Below are positions 55,111 through 63,326 of a stretch of DNA of 64,000 bases, piece by piece. Under the pieces are notes generated by a model. The model saw nothing but the letters and a program-made list of their open reading frames with translations, made no database searches and had not been told where the DNA came from. The stretch comes from Grimontia celer (GTDB lineage: Bacteria; Pseudomonadota; Gammaproteobacteria; Enterobacterales; Vibrionaceae): NCBI RefSeq assembly GCF_900055185.1, contig NZ_FIZX01000002.1, forward strand, positions 1,368,586 to 1,432,585. The letters are read 5' to 3'. Positions within the stretch are counted from its first letter, which is position 1, and each line of letters starts with the position of its first letter. The translations under genes were made by a program, and so were the position numbers.

Positions 55111-56461
55111 CTTTTCGTTCCTCAATCCATGTTTTCAGATCTGTCGTGATTTGCTTAACTTCTAGCTCTGTTGCGCGTTGCCTAAATGAAAAGAAAGCGA
55201 CAAAAGCAAAAGCCAATAACGTCAGTAAACCAAACACCAAATAAAGCGCGTTCGAAGAAAGCCAGTCGATGGCATCATTGCCCGTGCTCAGCGGTGTAAC
55301 CACATCCTGTTTTTGAAGTTGTTCAACCTTGGCAGTTTGTTCAGACATAGCCGTAGGTTGCGTCAACTCTGTCGTTACTGTTTGTGGTTCTGGCGTATAT
55401 TGCAAAACCGTTAGTTTGTCTCCGCGGTTTTCGTCAATCCCTACGGCCGCTTGGATAAGCTCAATGAGCTCTGCTTCAGTAAAGTGATCGCCTTTTGGCA
55501 GCAACACGCTCACTGTCATACGGTTGATATAACCACTTTCATATTCAACTTCACGCGTCAACGTTTGGTAGCTGAACTCTTCATTGAGAACCGTGGATTT
55601 CGCCTTACTTTTAGATGCCTGTGTGGTTTCGGTGGTGCGTTTTAGAACGGCTGGCTCTTTCGATGCATCCAAGCCTTCGGCGCGCTCTGAGACTTTATCG
55701 TTGTTCACTTCAACCCAGGCAGATACACCCACATCCTCACTCCCATAGAACGGAGCCAGCAAACTTTTAATCTTGCCTTCAACAGTAGTTTCAATGGTGT
55801 TTTTTTGGCGAGCTCCCCCAGCCATAGACATTGCATCACTAACCCCGGTAAGTGCTCTTCCTTGGCTATCCAACACAGACACTTTTTCTTCTGTTAATTC
55901 TGGGACTGCACTCGCCACCAATTTGACAACTGAACTGACAATTTCGACCTCGTTTGCTCTTCCGGCTGGAGTGAGTTCGAGAGTAACGGCCGCCTTGATA
56001 TCCGCTTTTTTAATCGAGAATGATTTTTCTCTTGGGATGGCAAGGTGAACGCGAGCCGTATTTACGCCTTCAATCAGTATGAGGGAGCGTTCTAGTTCAC
56101 CTTGAAGTGCACGCTGATAGTTAACAACCTGATAGAAGTCAGACATCGCATGTTGCGATTCGGAAAAGAACTCCAGCCCAACAATGTCACTGCTAAACAC
56201 AGCATCTTTAGACAATTGAATACGTGCCTGAGAAAGCGATGAATTTTCAACTAAAATACCCGAACCACTTTCCGGATATTCAAAAGCGATCCCTGCCTGA
56301 TCAAGGCTATCAACAATTTTTGCTAGCTGCTCTGAACTTTGATCAGTAAATACACGCGTATAATCTTTATTAAGAAAAACAAAGCTTAGATACGCAGCCA
56401 AACTAAATATGAATACAAAACCTACTGCCAGTAAGATTTTTCCATTCTTACTAAATTCCAT
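55088..56461 (-). CDS. fliF: MS-ring protein FliF
   Basis: 457 residues, about 100 fewer than typical. TM1 is at about 10-32. A YscJ/FliF ring-building domain spans about 40-200 (QRALQGELERSLILIEGVNTARVHLAIPRE). The periplasmic beta-collar region is short. TM2 is at about 400-422. The cytosolic tail (DLKTWIEERKVEQNLNL) is the place where FliG binds. The ring domain is well conserved, so an MS ring should form. It lies 2 bp after fliE and overlaps fliG. Confidence 0.95.
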   Translation of the reverse strand: MEFSKNGKILLAVGFVFIFSLAAYLSFVFLNKDYTRVFTDQSSEQLAKIVDSLDQAGIAFEYPESGSGILVENSSLSQARIQLSKDAVFSSDIVGLEFFSESQHAMSDFYQVVNYQRALQGELERSLILIEGVNTARVHLAIPREKSFSIKKADIKAAVTLELTPAGRANEVEIVSSVVKLVASAVPELTEEKVSVLDSQGRALTGVSDAMSMAGGARQKNTIETTVEGKIKSLLAPFYGSEDVGVSAWVEVNNDKVSERAEGLDASKEPAVLKRTTETTQASKSKAKSTVLNEEFSYQTLTREVEYESGYINRMTVSVLLPKGDHFTEAELIELIQAAVGIDENRGDKLTVLQYTPEPQTVTTELTQPTAMSEQTAKVEQLQKQDVVTPLSTGNDAIDWLSSNALYLVFGLLTLLAFAFVAFFSFRQRATELEVKQITTDLKTWIEERKVEQNLNL

Positions 56462-56463
56462 TT

Positions 56464-56730
56464 CTAAACCTGCATCCTTGTCACTTCTTTATATGCATCA
56501 ATAATGCTATCTTTCATTTTGACCGTGTATTCAATGTTTAGCTTTGCTTTCTCGATATCAATGAGCAAAGAATGTAATTCTACATGCTCACCTTTCGCCA
56601 TTTTTTCAATACGAGTATCGATGCTGTTCAACATCTCTGAAAAACTCTTTTCATCAACCTTCGCTGTTGATACTTCATTATTGACTTGCAATAGGTTGAC
56701 GACTTCAGACTGGATAGCTTCTATTTTCAT
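56464..56730 (-). CDS. fliE: FliE rod-base protein
   Basis: 88 residues, slightly shorter than usual. The C-terminal pair of helices matches FliE (DIEKAKLNIEYTVKMKDSIIDAYKEVTRMQV, with the final RMQV typical). FliE links the MS ring and export gate to the rod. The start overlaps the flgC stop by one base. Confidence 0.9.
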   Translation of the reverse strand: MKIEAIQSEVVNLLQVNNEVSTAKVDEKSFSEMLNSIDTRIEKMAKGEHVELHSLLIDIEKAKLNIEYTVKMKDSIIDAYKEVTRMQV

Positions 56731-57143
56731 TACGAGTTTCCTCCCAAAGAAAGCAATCTTCCATTCATTTCTTTTTGGAGGTTAAATAGTCGAATACTGG
56801 CTTCGTAGGCGCGTGTTGCCTCATTTAAAAACATCATCTGCTCTTCCAGCTTGATGGCAGTTTTAAACTTGGTGATGGTTTCTGAGCCACTGACCTCTAA
56901 CACGCTGTCTACTCTGTTAAAGTTATTGCGTATCTCAGCTGAGGGAGCCTCAGTCGCTCCCCCTAATACCGCTTCCTTGATATCGGGAAAGTTTTTGACT
57001 TTGATGTATTTCGCCCCAGGCACATCTGACTGACTGCCGTATGTCTCGTTGATCATTGCCAAGTTGAAGGCAACCGCTTCGAGGCGATTTCCCTCCGCAC
57101 TCAAGGATGTCGATAAGATGTTGTACGTACTGAGATCATTCAT
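56730..57143 (-). CDS. flgC: Proximal rod protein FlgC, divergent
   Basis: 137 residues, the normal size. The C-terminus is FlgC-like (KLEEQMMFLNEATRAYEASIRLFNLQKE). The N-terminal helix has drifted: the usual ASNxANxxT motif reads AVAFNLAMINETYGSQSD here. The middle contains VPGAKYIKVKNFPDIKE. It overlaps flgB and fliE by one base each, matching the flgB-flgC-fliE order of many bacteria. Confidence 0.85.
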   Translation of the reverse strand: MNDLSTYNILSTSLSAEGNRLEAVAFNLAMINETYGSQSDVPGAKYIKVKNFPDIKEAVLGGATEAPSAEIRNNFNRVDSVLEVSGSETITKFKTAIKLEEQMMFLNEATRAYEASIRLFNLQKEMNGRLLSLGGNS

Positions 57144-57460
57144 TATGCACTTCCTTTGATTACCATTCTTTCCAGTTGTAACCTGGCATTGGTAACAGAA
57201 ATCAGTTTTCCTTGCTGGCTTGATAGGTCTATTGCATTTAGCAGCAATTCGTCGATGGAATAATCTTCTTCTTTCAAAGACACTTGATTTTCCAACGAAG
57301 AAGCAGAAAGCGTTTCTAGATTAAAATTCTCGCCAAATGAAACCGAAAACTGGGGCTTGTTCGCTCTTTGAGCCAGAAGATTATAAGCATTGACTCTTGA
57401 CTCAACAGATATTTTATCGAGCGCTTTTGATACTTCGTTAAGAATTAATTCAACTTCCAT
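57143..57460 (-). CDS. flgB: Proximal rod protein FlgB, shortened and divergent
   Basis: 105 residues against about 130. The C-terminal half fits FlgB (DELLLNAIDLSSQQGKLISV, then ARLQLERMVIKG). The N-terminal ASNxANxxTPGYKARD motif is absent; the matching region reads RVNAYNLLAQRANKPQFS. Position before flgC and fliE supports the call. It is 12 bp after flgI. Confidence 0.7.
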   Translation of the reverse strand: MEVELILNEVSKALDKISVESRVNAYNLLAQRANKPQFSVSFGENFNLETLSASSLENQVSLKEEDYSIDELLLNAIDLSSQQGKLISVTNARLQLERMVIKGSA

Positions 57461-57472
57461 TTATTACCTCTT

Positions 57473-58597
57473 TTATTGAAGAACTAGCTCAGCATTAATT
57501 GCGCCTGCTTTATCCGCGGCTTGTAGCACAACAATAATATCCCGCGTTGAAAGTCCTAACCTTCTCAGCTCTTTTACTAAAGAGAACACCGTCGTTTCAT
57601 TCCTAAAATTAACGGCCACATTTTTCTTGTTGTCGTTTACTTTTATATCCACATCAGGCACGACAACAGTGCGACCATTTGTCGTGTTGTTTCGACCAAT
57701 GATCGCATTATTCGGTTGGCTAACGTTGTATTGGGTTTTTATGCTCAGTTCCAAATTGCCGTGAGCAACGGTCATTGAATTCACTTTGACATCACCGCCA
57801 GAAACAATGGTTCCTGTTCGTTCGTTCACGACAATGACAGCTTTCTGATCAATCAGTACATCGATGGATTGGATACGCGCGATTGTTCGGATAACGTTGC
57901 CCGGACTCTGAGAGCCGACAATGACCTCTACCTTCCCGGAATGAACCGCTTCTGCCTTATATCCATTTGCCTTTATGGCATCAGCAATGTTAACCGCGGA
58001 GTTGAAATCCGGTTCACGGAGAATGATACCGATCCGGCCATTTTCATTGACCATACTGCCCATATTGCTGCGCTCGATCGTGCCGCCTTTAGGCACAATA
58101 CCAACGGTGGGATGGTTCTTTTGCTGTGTGTTGCCAAACTGCTCAAACTTGTAACCGCCCACCGAAATCTGGCCTTGAGCAATAGCGTAATTTTTGCCGT
58201 CAGCCGCTTCCAGTGGAGTCATCAACAAGGTGCCGCCTACAAGGCTTCTGGCATCACCAAGTGCGGACACCGTCACGTCAACCTTGTCACCTTTCTCGTA
58301 GAAACTCCCCACAGTGCTGGTCACAATAACTGCGGCTACGTTTCGGCTGTTCACATCACTATCTGACACAACCAAGCCAAAGTGCTCAAGGGTGTTAGCA
58401 ATACTTCTGATCGTAGACTTACTTCTGCGCGAATCACCACTACCGGCTAGGCCAACAACCAAACCGTAACCAATCAAGGCGTTTTCTCTGTCACCTTCTA
58501 CGCGGGCTACATCTTTCAGACGAACGTATGATTCAGCAGCAGATAGCAGTGGCGATACTGTCAATGCCAGTAAGATAAGTAAGAACCTGGTTTTCAT
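57473..58597 (-). CDS. flgI: P-ring protein FlgI
   Basis: 374 residues with a Sec signal peptide (MKTRFLLILLALTVSPLLSA). The mature protein is strongly conserved: RLKDVARVEGDRENALIGYGLVVGL, DKVDVTVSALGDARSLVGGTLLMTPL, AIAQGQISVGG, and the final ALKAAGAINAELVLQ-like end. FlgI forms the peptidoglycan-level bushing. Its presence implies a rod that crosses the periplasm. It starts 3 bp after flgH. Confidence 0.97.
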   Translation of the reverse strand: MKTRFLLILLALTVSPLLSAAESYVRLKDVARVEGDRENALIGYGLVVGLAGSGDSRRSKSTIRSIANTLEHFGLVVSDSDVNSRNVAAVIVTSTVGSFYEKGDKVDVTVSALGDARSLVGGTLLMTPLEAADGKNYAIAQGQISVGGYKFEQFGNTQQKNHPTVGIVPKGGTIERSNMGSMVNENGRIGIILREPDFNSAVNIADAIKANGYKAEAVHSGKVEVIVGSQSPGNVIRTIARIQSIDVLIDQKAVIVVNERTGTIVSGGDVKVNSMTVAHGNLELSIKTQYNVSQPNNAIIGRNNTTNGRTVVVPDVDIKVNDNKKNVAVNFRNETTVFSLVKELRRLGLSTRDIIVVLQAADKAGAINAELVLQ

Positions 58598-58600
58598 GAT

Positions 58601-59170
58601 TTAAAACCCTAACCATCTGAACAAGGCCCGGATGATTCCTGGCTTTCTGTTGTCATTGACTTCGCCGATCCCGCTCAATTCAATACGAGCCGACTCGATT
58701 CTGGAAGAGATAACGGCACTGTCAGGAGAAAGATCTTTCTCGCGCACAAAGCCGCTTAACGTAATCTTCTGCTCCTCACCGTTGACGGTGACAAATTGCG
58801 TGCCTTCAATTTTCAGAAGACCGTAGTCATCAATATCAATCACACGGGTGGTGATGGTAGCGCTAATGCTGCCGTTTCTGGCGGTGCTGGCATCGTTGTT
58901 CATGCGGCTATCCAACCCTGCATCCAGATTGAAAGCGCTGCCTTTATAGTTGCTTGAAATCCCAATACTGTGGGCGTTGTCCGCATCAATCCCAGCAGAT
59001 GAAACCGCTTTGGCTTTCTCTTGAACCAGAACAGTGACGATGTCACCAACAGCAGAGGCTCTTTGATCGGCCCACGTGGACTTGTAGCCATCAATATCAA
59101 ACGCAATCGCATGAGATGCATTGACAAATAGTAAGGCTCCCAAAGCCAGAAATATCCTTATCATGTTCAC
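58601..59170 (-). CDS. flgH: L-ring protein FlgH without a lipobox
   Basis: 189 residues. The signal peptide (MNMIRIFLALGALLFVNASHAIA) has no Cys, and no Cys is seen in the whole protein, so it cannot be a lipoprotein, unlike typical FlgH. The FlgH body is clear: RASAVGDIVTVLVQEKAKA, then ITTRVIDIDDYGLLKIEG and VNGEEQKITLSGFVR, and the final VISSRIESARIELSGIGEV. It forms the outer-membrane ring. It overlaps flgA by 4 bp (ATGA). Confidence 0.95.
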   Translation of the reverse strand: MNMIRIFLALGALLFVNASHAIAFDIDGYKSTWADQRASAVGDIVTVLVQEKAKAVSSAGIDADNAHSIGISSNYKGSAFNLDAGLDSRMNNDASTARNGSISATITTRVIDIDDYGLLKIEGTQFVTVNGEEQKITLSGFVREKDLSPDSAVISSRIESARIELSGIGEVNDNRKPGIIRALFRWLGF

Positions 59171-59853
59171 TCGATCTCCGATTCGACGAGTTCAGAAGAC
59201 ACCACTTTGCCTTCAAGAATGTTGCCAGAGCTGGGTATTCTTACTCTGATGGTGTCTCCGACGTTGCCTGAATCCAGTGCTTTTACCTCAATCATCAGTT
59301 GAAGCATTTCAGTGGTTGAGGTGAGAGAGACTATATCTCCAGCCGCAATACCATCAGATTGCTGAATATGTGAATCGCAAAGCGTTGAACCTTTCTTCAC
59401 CCGCTCTGCAGCAATAGCCTCAGACTGAAGACCTTCTTTGCCCACCCGCTGGTTAGCGCAGACAAAGCTATCTGTCATTACCCATTCAAAGTCCGACGGC
59501 AGAATACGTTCATGTTTACGAATGGATTTTTTGGCCTGCCAGCCAAGCTGTTGGCTATATACACGAAACCAAGAAGAGACACGATTTCCTTTAGGATCTT
59601 CACCAATCACTCTGCAGCGATTGATTTTGTAAGTGCAATCCACGCTGATATAACGAACTTCCTGATGATTATCTGCTTCCTTGCTGCCCACCTCTCCAAT
59701 GACCAAATCATCGAAGCCCTTGGAGAGTAGATGTGACGAGAGGAATTGGGTCGCATCACTATTCTCGATGTCAGCCAAAGCGCTGTTGGCAGTCAAAAGA
59801 AATATGAACCCCAAACACCAAGCGCCATTAGCAGTGCCTTTGATGGAAAGCAT
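59167..59853 (-). CDS. flgA: P-ring assembly chaperone FlgA
   Basis: 228 residues with a Sec signal peptide (GAWCLGFIFLLTANSALA). A SAF-type domain follows: RILPSDFEWVMTDSF, then GIAAGDIVSLTSTTEMLQLMIEVKAL and GDTIRVRIPSSGNILEGKV. FlgA escorts FlgI in the periplasm. It abuts flgG (TAAATG) and overlaps flgH, giving the order flgF-flgG-flgA-flgH-flgI. Confidence 0.93.
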   Translation of the reverse strand: MLSIKGTANGAWCLGFIFLLTANSALADIENSDATQFLSSHLLSKGFDDLVIGEVGSKEADNHQEVRYISVDCTYKINRCRVIGEDPKGNRVSSWFRVYSQQLGWQAKKSIRKHERILPSDFEWVMTDSFVCANQRVGKEGLQSEAIAAERVKKGSTLCDSHIQQSDGIAAGDIVSLTSTTEMLQLMIEVKALDSGNVGDTIRVRIPSSGNILEGKVVSSELVESEIE

Positions 59854-60615
59854 TTAGCGCGTCAGGTTATTGATGGTTTCGAGGATTTGGTCGCTGGTTT
59901 GAATAACGCGAGAGTTCAGCTGATACGCTCGCTGTGCGGCCATTAAGGAAACCATTTCTTCAATCATGTTCACATTGGACATCTCTGTGAACCCCTGAAG
60001 AATCGTTCCTGCCCCTTCCTCACCGGGAAGTAGATACTGCATCTGGCCAGCGTTTTCAGTTCGGTACCACAGTCCACCATCTCGGGCTTCAAGTGATTCA
60101 TAAGAATCAAACAAGGCAAGCTCCAGCTGTCCTAATTCTAGAGGTTCCGGCTCTCCCTGAATCACACCATTCACGATGCCATCACTTGAAATCTGAATTT
60201 CTGAGACGTCTGGCGGCACCACAATACCTGCCGCTAACTTATGACCATGGACAGTAGCCAGCGAGCCATCCTCCAATTTTCTCAGAGAGGTCACTCGTGT
60301 GTAGGCGTAATCACCGTTGTCCAGCTCGACTTCCAACAAGCCGTTGCCTTGAATAGCAAGATCAAGTGATGAGCCCGTGAACTTGAATTCACCGTTATCA
60401 AAACGGTAAATTTCGTCACTGATCTCAACACCACTTCCACTCGCTGCAGCCGTCGTCGCATTCGGGCTGGAACCATCAGAAACAAGGCTATTGAAAACTG
60501 GCGTACTGGCTTTATAGCCTGGGGTATTAATGTTCGACACGTTGTTCGAAATCATGTCGATATGCTTTTGGTGCGTTCTTAACGCAAGCTCAGCATTTGC
60601 TAGTGCATCAATCAT
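59854..60615 (-). CDS. flgG: Distal rod protein FlgG
   Basis: 253 residues, normal length. It has the rod motif MISNNVSNINTPGYKAS near the start, the FlgG/FlgF core GSSLDLAIQGNGLLEVELDNGDYAYTR, and the end VNMIEEMVSLMAAQRAYQLNSRVIQ. It lies 1 bp after flgF. FlgG forms the distal rod that passes through the P and L rings. Confidence 0.95.
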   Translation of the reverse strand: MIDALANAELALRTHQKHIDMISNNVSNINTPGYKASTPVFNSLVSDGSSPNATTAAASGSGVEISDEIYRFDNGEFKFTGSSLDLAIQGNGLLEVELDNGDYAYTRVTSLRKLEDGSLATVHGHKLAAGIVVPPDVSEIQISSDGIVNGVIQGEPEPLELGQLELALFDSYESLEARDGGLWYRTENAGQMQYLLPGEEGAGTILQGFTEMSNVNMIEEMVSLMAAQRAYQLNSRVIQTSDQILETINNLTR

Positions 60616-60616
60616 A

Positions 60617-61291
60617 TTATTTACCTAACTCTGAGATCGCTTTACCGAGTGTTTCGTTATAGGCAACGAGTGTTTTTTGCATGGTTTCCACATGCCGTCT
60701 CGCTGACATCATTTCGAGAACTTCTGTTGAAGGGTCAACATTGGATTGCTCCAAATACCCCTGAAGTACCTGACTGGATGAATCAATATCTAAGGTTGTT
60801 GATGGGCTCACATGCCACTCTCCACCCACATATTGGCCTTTCGTTGTGGCAGTGGGTGACACAAGAAGAAGGCGGTCAAGTGAGCCATTTAGATCTGAGA
60901 TTTCACCATTTGATGAGACAGAAACATTGGAAGAATCGAGCAAAAGGTCCCCATTTTGTCCCTGTAAAATGCGCCCCTTGGCATCAATCACTTGTCCATT
61001 TCCTGTCAGGCGAAATTGACCATTTCTGGTGAGGTAAAGGCCGTCGTCTTGTTTGAGTAGAAACCAACCTGACCCTTTGATGGCCAAATCAAGTGAGCGG
61101 CGGGTTTGACGCAGCTCACCCTGAGACATATCAATCGCCTGAGCCATCGAAGTGCTCTCGGAAGATGACTCACTGTGTAAACGGGACTTGAAACCCACAG
61201 TTGTCACGTTCTGTGTATTGCTACTGATTCGTTCCAGTGTTTCCAGATTCCGGGTGATGGATGAGGCAACAATTTCAGAGACATTTTCCAC
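60617..61291 (-). CDS. flgF: Proximal rod protein FlgF
   Basis: 224 residues from a GTG that overlaps the flhA stop (TAGTG); GGAG lies 9 bases upstream. The rod motif is RISSNTQNVTTVGFKSR, and the core is RRSLDLAIKGSGWFLLKQDDGLYLTRNGQF. The C-terminus is VLEMMSARRHVETMQKTLVAYN. It is a little shorter than usual and more FlgF-like than FlgG-like. It is adjacent to flgG. Confidence 0.9.
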   Translation of the reverse strand: MENVSEIVASSITRNLETLERISSNTQNVTTVGFKSRLHSESSSESTSMAQAIDMSQGELRQTRRSLDLAIKGSGWFLLKQDDGLYLTRNGQFRLTGNGQVIDAKGRILQGQNGDLLLDSSNVSVSSNGEISDLNGSLDRLLLVSPTATTKGQYVGGEWHVSPSTTLDIDSSSQVLQGYLEQSNVDPSTEVLEMMSARRHVETMQKTLVAYNETLGKAISELGK

Positions 61292-63312
61292 TACGCATTC
61301 TCCTCATACGTCAACTTCCCTATGGTTTGTACTGACTTCACCCCACGCACTTCCTGCGCTGAGATAACGGCGAGCTTAGGCACGACCCTTTCAGTAATTT
61401 TCCTTAGCGGTGAACGGATAGCCCCCGAACAAAGCAATACGGGCTCCATACCCTTCGAGATAATCTCTTCGCAATGAGAGACGAGTTGCTTCAGCACACT
61501 ATCAACATTGAAGCCACTCGATGCTTCACCACGTAAAGTGCGCTTTAACATGGCCTCAAGTTGGGGAGACATGGTGATCACGTTCAACTGCTCATTTTCA
61601 TCGAGATAGCGTTCACAAAGGCGTAATGCCAACCGCTCACGCACCTTCTCCACCAGTTTTTCGATGTCTTTGTTTTCCTGAGCAACATGCTCTGCCAGCG
61701 TTTCAAGGATCAGCTCCATATAGCGAATACTGACTTTTTCAGTCAGAAGCATTCGGCAGATCCGGTGAATGTCTGAAATTGTGAGTAAATTAGGAACAAT
61801 CTCATCAACGATGGTGACCTTGTCCTGTCTCAGCGAGATGAGAATTTGCTCAATATCCTTACGGGAAATAATTTCATGCAGGTTGTTCTTCACGGTTTCG
61901 GAAATGTGGGTGAACACGACCATTTCAGGCTCAACAAGCGTGCAAGACTGGCTTTGTGCCTTGCTGCGCGCGGAAGTATCAATCCACAGAGCGGGCAATC
62001 CATAAGCCGGCTCTTTGGTTTTTTCACCTTCCAGTTGAGAGAGCACATCACTGTGGCCAATCGCGAGCACTTTGTCCGTTTTTAGGCGGCCTTTGCCGAT
62101 TCGGGAACCATGTACGTGAATCTCATAATCATCGCTACCGAGAAGCTCATCTTCAGTAAACTTGATATCGGGGCAAATGAAACCAAACTCTTTGGCGATC
62201 ACCTTCTTTAGCGCTTCCAAGCGCTTGCCAAGGTTCCACTGGTGTGAGGCGCTTAAAGATTTCAGCGAGGCTCCAAGTCTCACTTCAAGTGGATAGACCT
62301 TGATGATGTCAGCCAGGTCTTCCTTTTCAGCGCTTTCGATTTCTATATCGGTTTCGTGTTCTTTGCTCCGGATTGCCCACCAAACACAAGCCGCAAAGAA
62401 GATAGCGACAATGAGAATTGGCACTGTCGGTAGACCATCTAAAAACAGCGCACCAATCAAGGCCATCGTCACCAAAATAAGCGTGCGGGGATGTGACGCA
62501 ATTTGGCGTCCGATCTCTCGGCTTAGCTCAGAATCTGTCGCGGCACGGGTAATAATAATGCCTGTTGCAACCGCAATGATGAGCGATGGTATTTGCGTCA
62601 CAATGCCATCGCCAACGGTCAGCAAAGAATACTTCGCGAGTGATTCTCCCCACGTGAGGCCGTGTTGCATCACGCCAACAGTTACACCGCCGATAATGTC
62701 GATAAGAATGATGATAATGCCCGCAATCGCATCACCTTTGACGAATTTCGTCGCACCATCCATCGCGCCGTAGAAACTGGCTTCTCTCTCAATGTTTGAG
62801 CGTCGGGTCCGGGCTTCTTCTTCATCAATCAAGCCCATATTCATGTCGGCATCAATGGCCATTTGTTTGCCGGGCATACTGTCTAGCGTAAATCTGGCTG
62901 CGACCTCTGCCACGCGCTGCGCACCATTGGTAACAACCACGTACTGAACAACCACAAGAATGATAAAAACGATAAAGCCAATAACGTAATTGCCAGAAAC
63001 AACAAACTCGCCAATGGCGCCAATCACCTCACCCGCATCACCTTCACCCAGGATCAGGCGTGTCGCAGAGATGTTGAGTGCCAACCTGAATAAGGTTGAT
63101 ATCAATATGATCGACGGAAAGGTAGAAAAGCTCAGCGGTTTATCTGTGCTAAACGTCAACAAAAGAATGAGCAGGGCTACACTGAAATTGACGATCTGCA
63201 GAAAATCCAGCAATGCTGGCGGAATAGGCAGAAAAATCACCATCAATATCAGCACTACGCCGATAATGAATAAATTACTATGCCAATCTTTTAGAAAATA
63301 CTGCTTAAACAA
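61291..63312 (-). CDS. flhA: Export gate protein FlhA
   Basis: 673 residues, near full length. About eight membrane helices fill the first 310 residues. The FHIPEP-family core is conserved: RVAEVAARFTLDSMPGKQMA, then ADMNMGLIDEEEARTRR and FYGAMDGATKFVKGDAIAGI. The cytosolic part (about 330-673) forms the nonameric docking ring for substrates and chaperones. It has VRERLALRLCERYL and ISAQEVRGVKSVQTIGKL. It lies 14 bp after flhB. Everything needed for proton-driven export by this subunit appears intact. Confidence 0.97.
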   Translation of the reverse strand: MFKQYFLKDWHSNLFIIGVVLILMVIFLPIPPALLDFLQIVNFSVALLILLLTFSTDKPLSFSTFPSIILISTLFRLALNISATRLILGEGDAGEVIGAIGEFVVSGNYVIGFIVFIILVVVQYVVVTNGAQRVAEVAARFTLDSMPGKQMAIDADMNMGLIDEEEARTRRSNIEREASFYGAMDGATKFVKGDAIAGIIIILIDIIGGVTVGVMQHGLTWGESLAKYSLLTVGDGIVTQIPSLIIAVATGIIITRAATDSELSREIGRQIASHPRTLILVTMALIGALFLDGLPTVPILIVAIFFAACVWWAIRSKEHETDIEIESAEKEDLADIIKVYPLEVRLGASLKSLSASHQWNLGKRLEALKKVIAKEFGFICPDIKFTEDELLGSDDYEIHVHGSRIGKGRLKTDKVLAIGHSDVLSQLEGEKTKEPAYGLPALWIDTSARSKAQSQSCTLVEPEMVVFTHISETVKNNLHEIISRKDIEQILISLRQDKVTIVDEIVPNLLTISDIHRICRMLLTEKVSIRYMELILETLAEHVAQENKDIEKLVEKVRERLALRLCERYLDENEQLNVITMSPQLEAMLKRTLRGEASSGFNVDSVLKQLVSHCEEIISKGMEPVLLCSGAIRSPLRKITERVVPKLAVISAQEVRGVKSVQTIGKLTYEENA

Positions 63313-63326
63313 ATCTCGACCTTACT

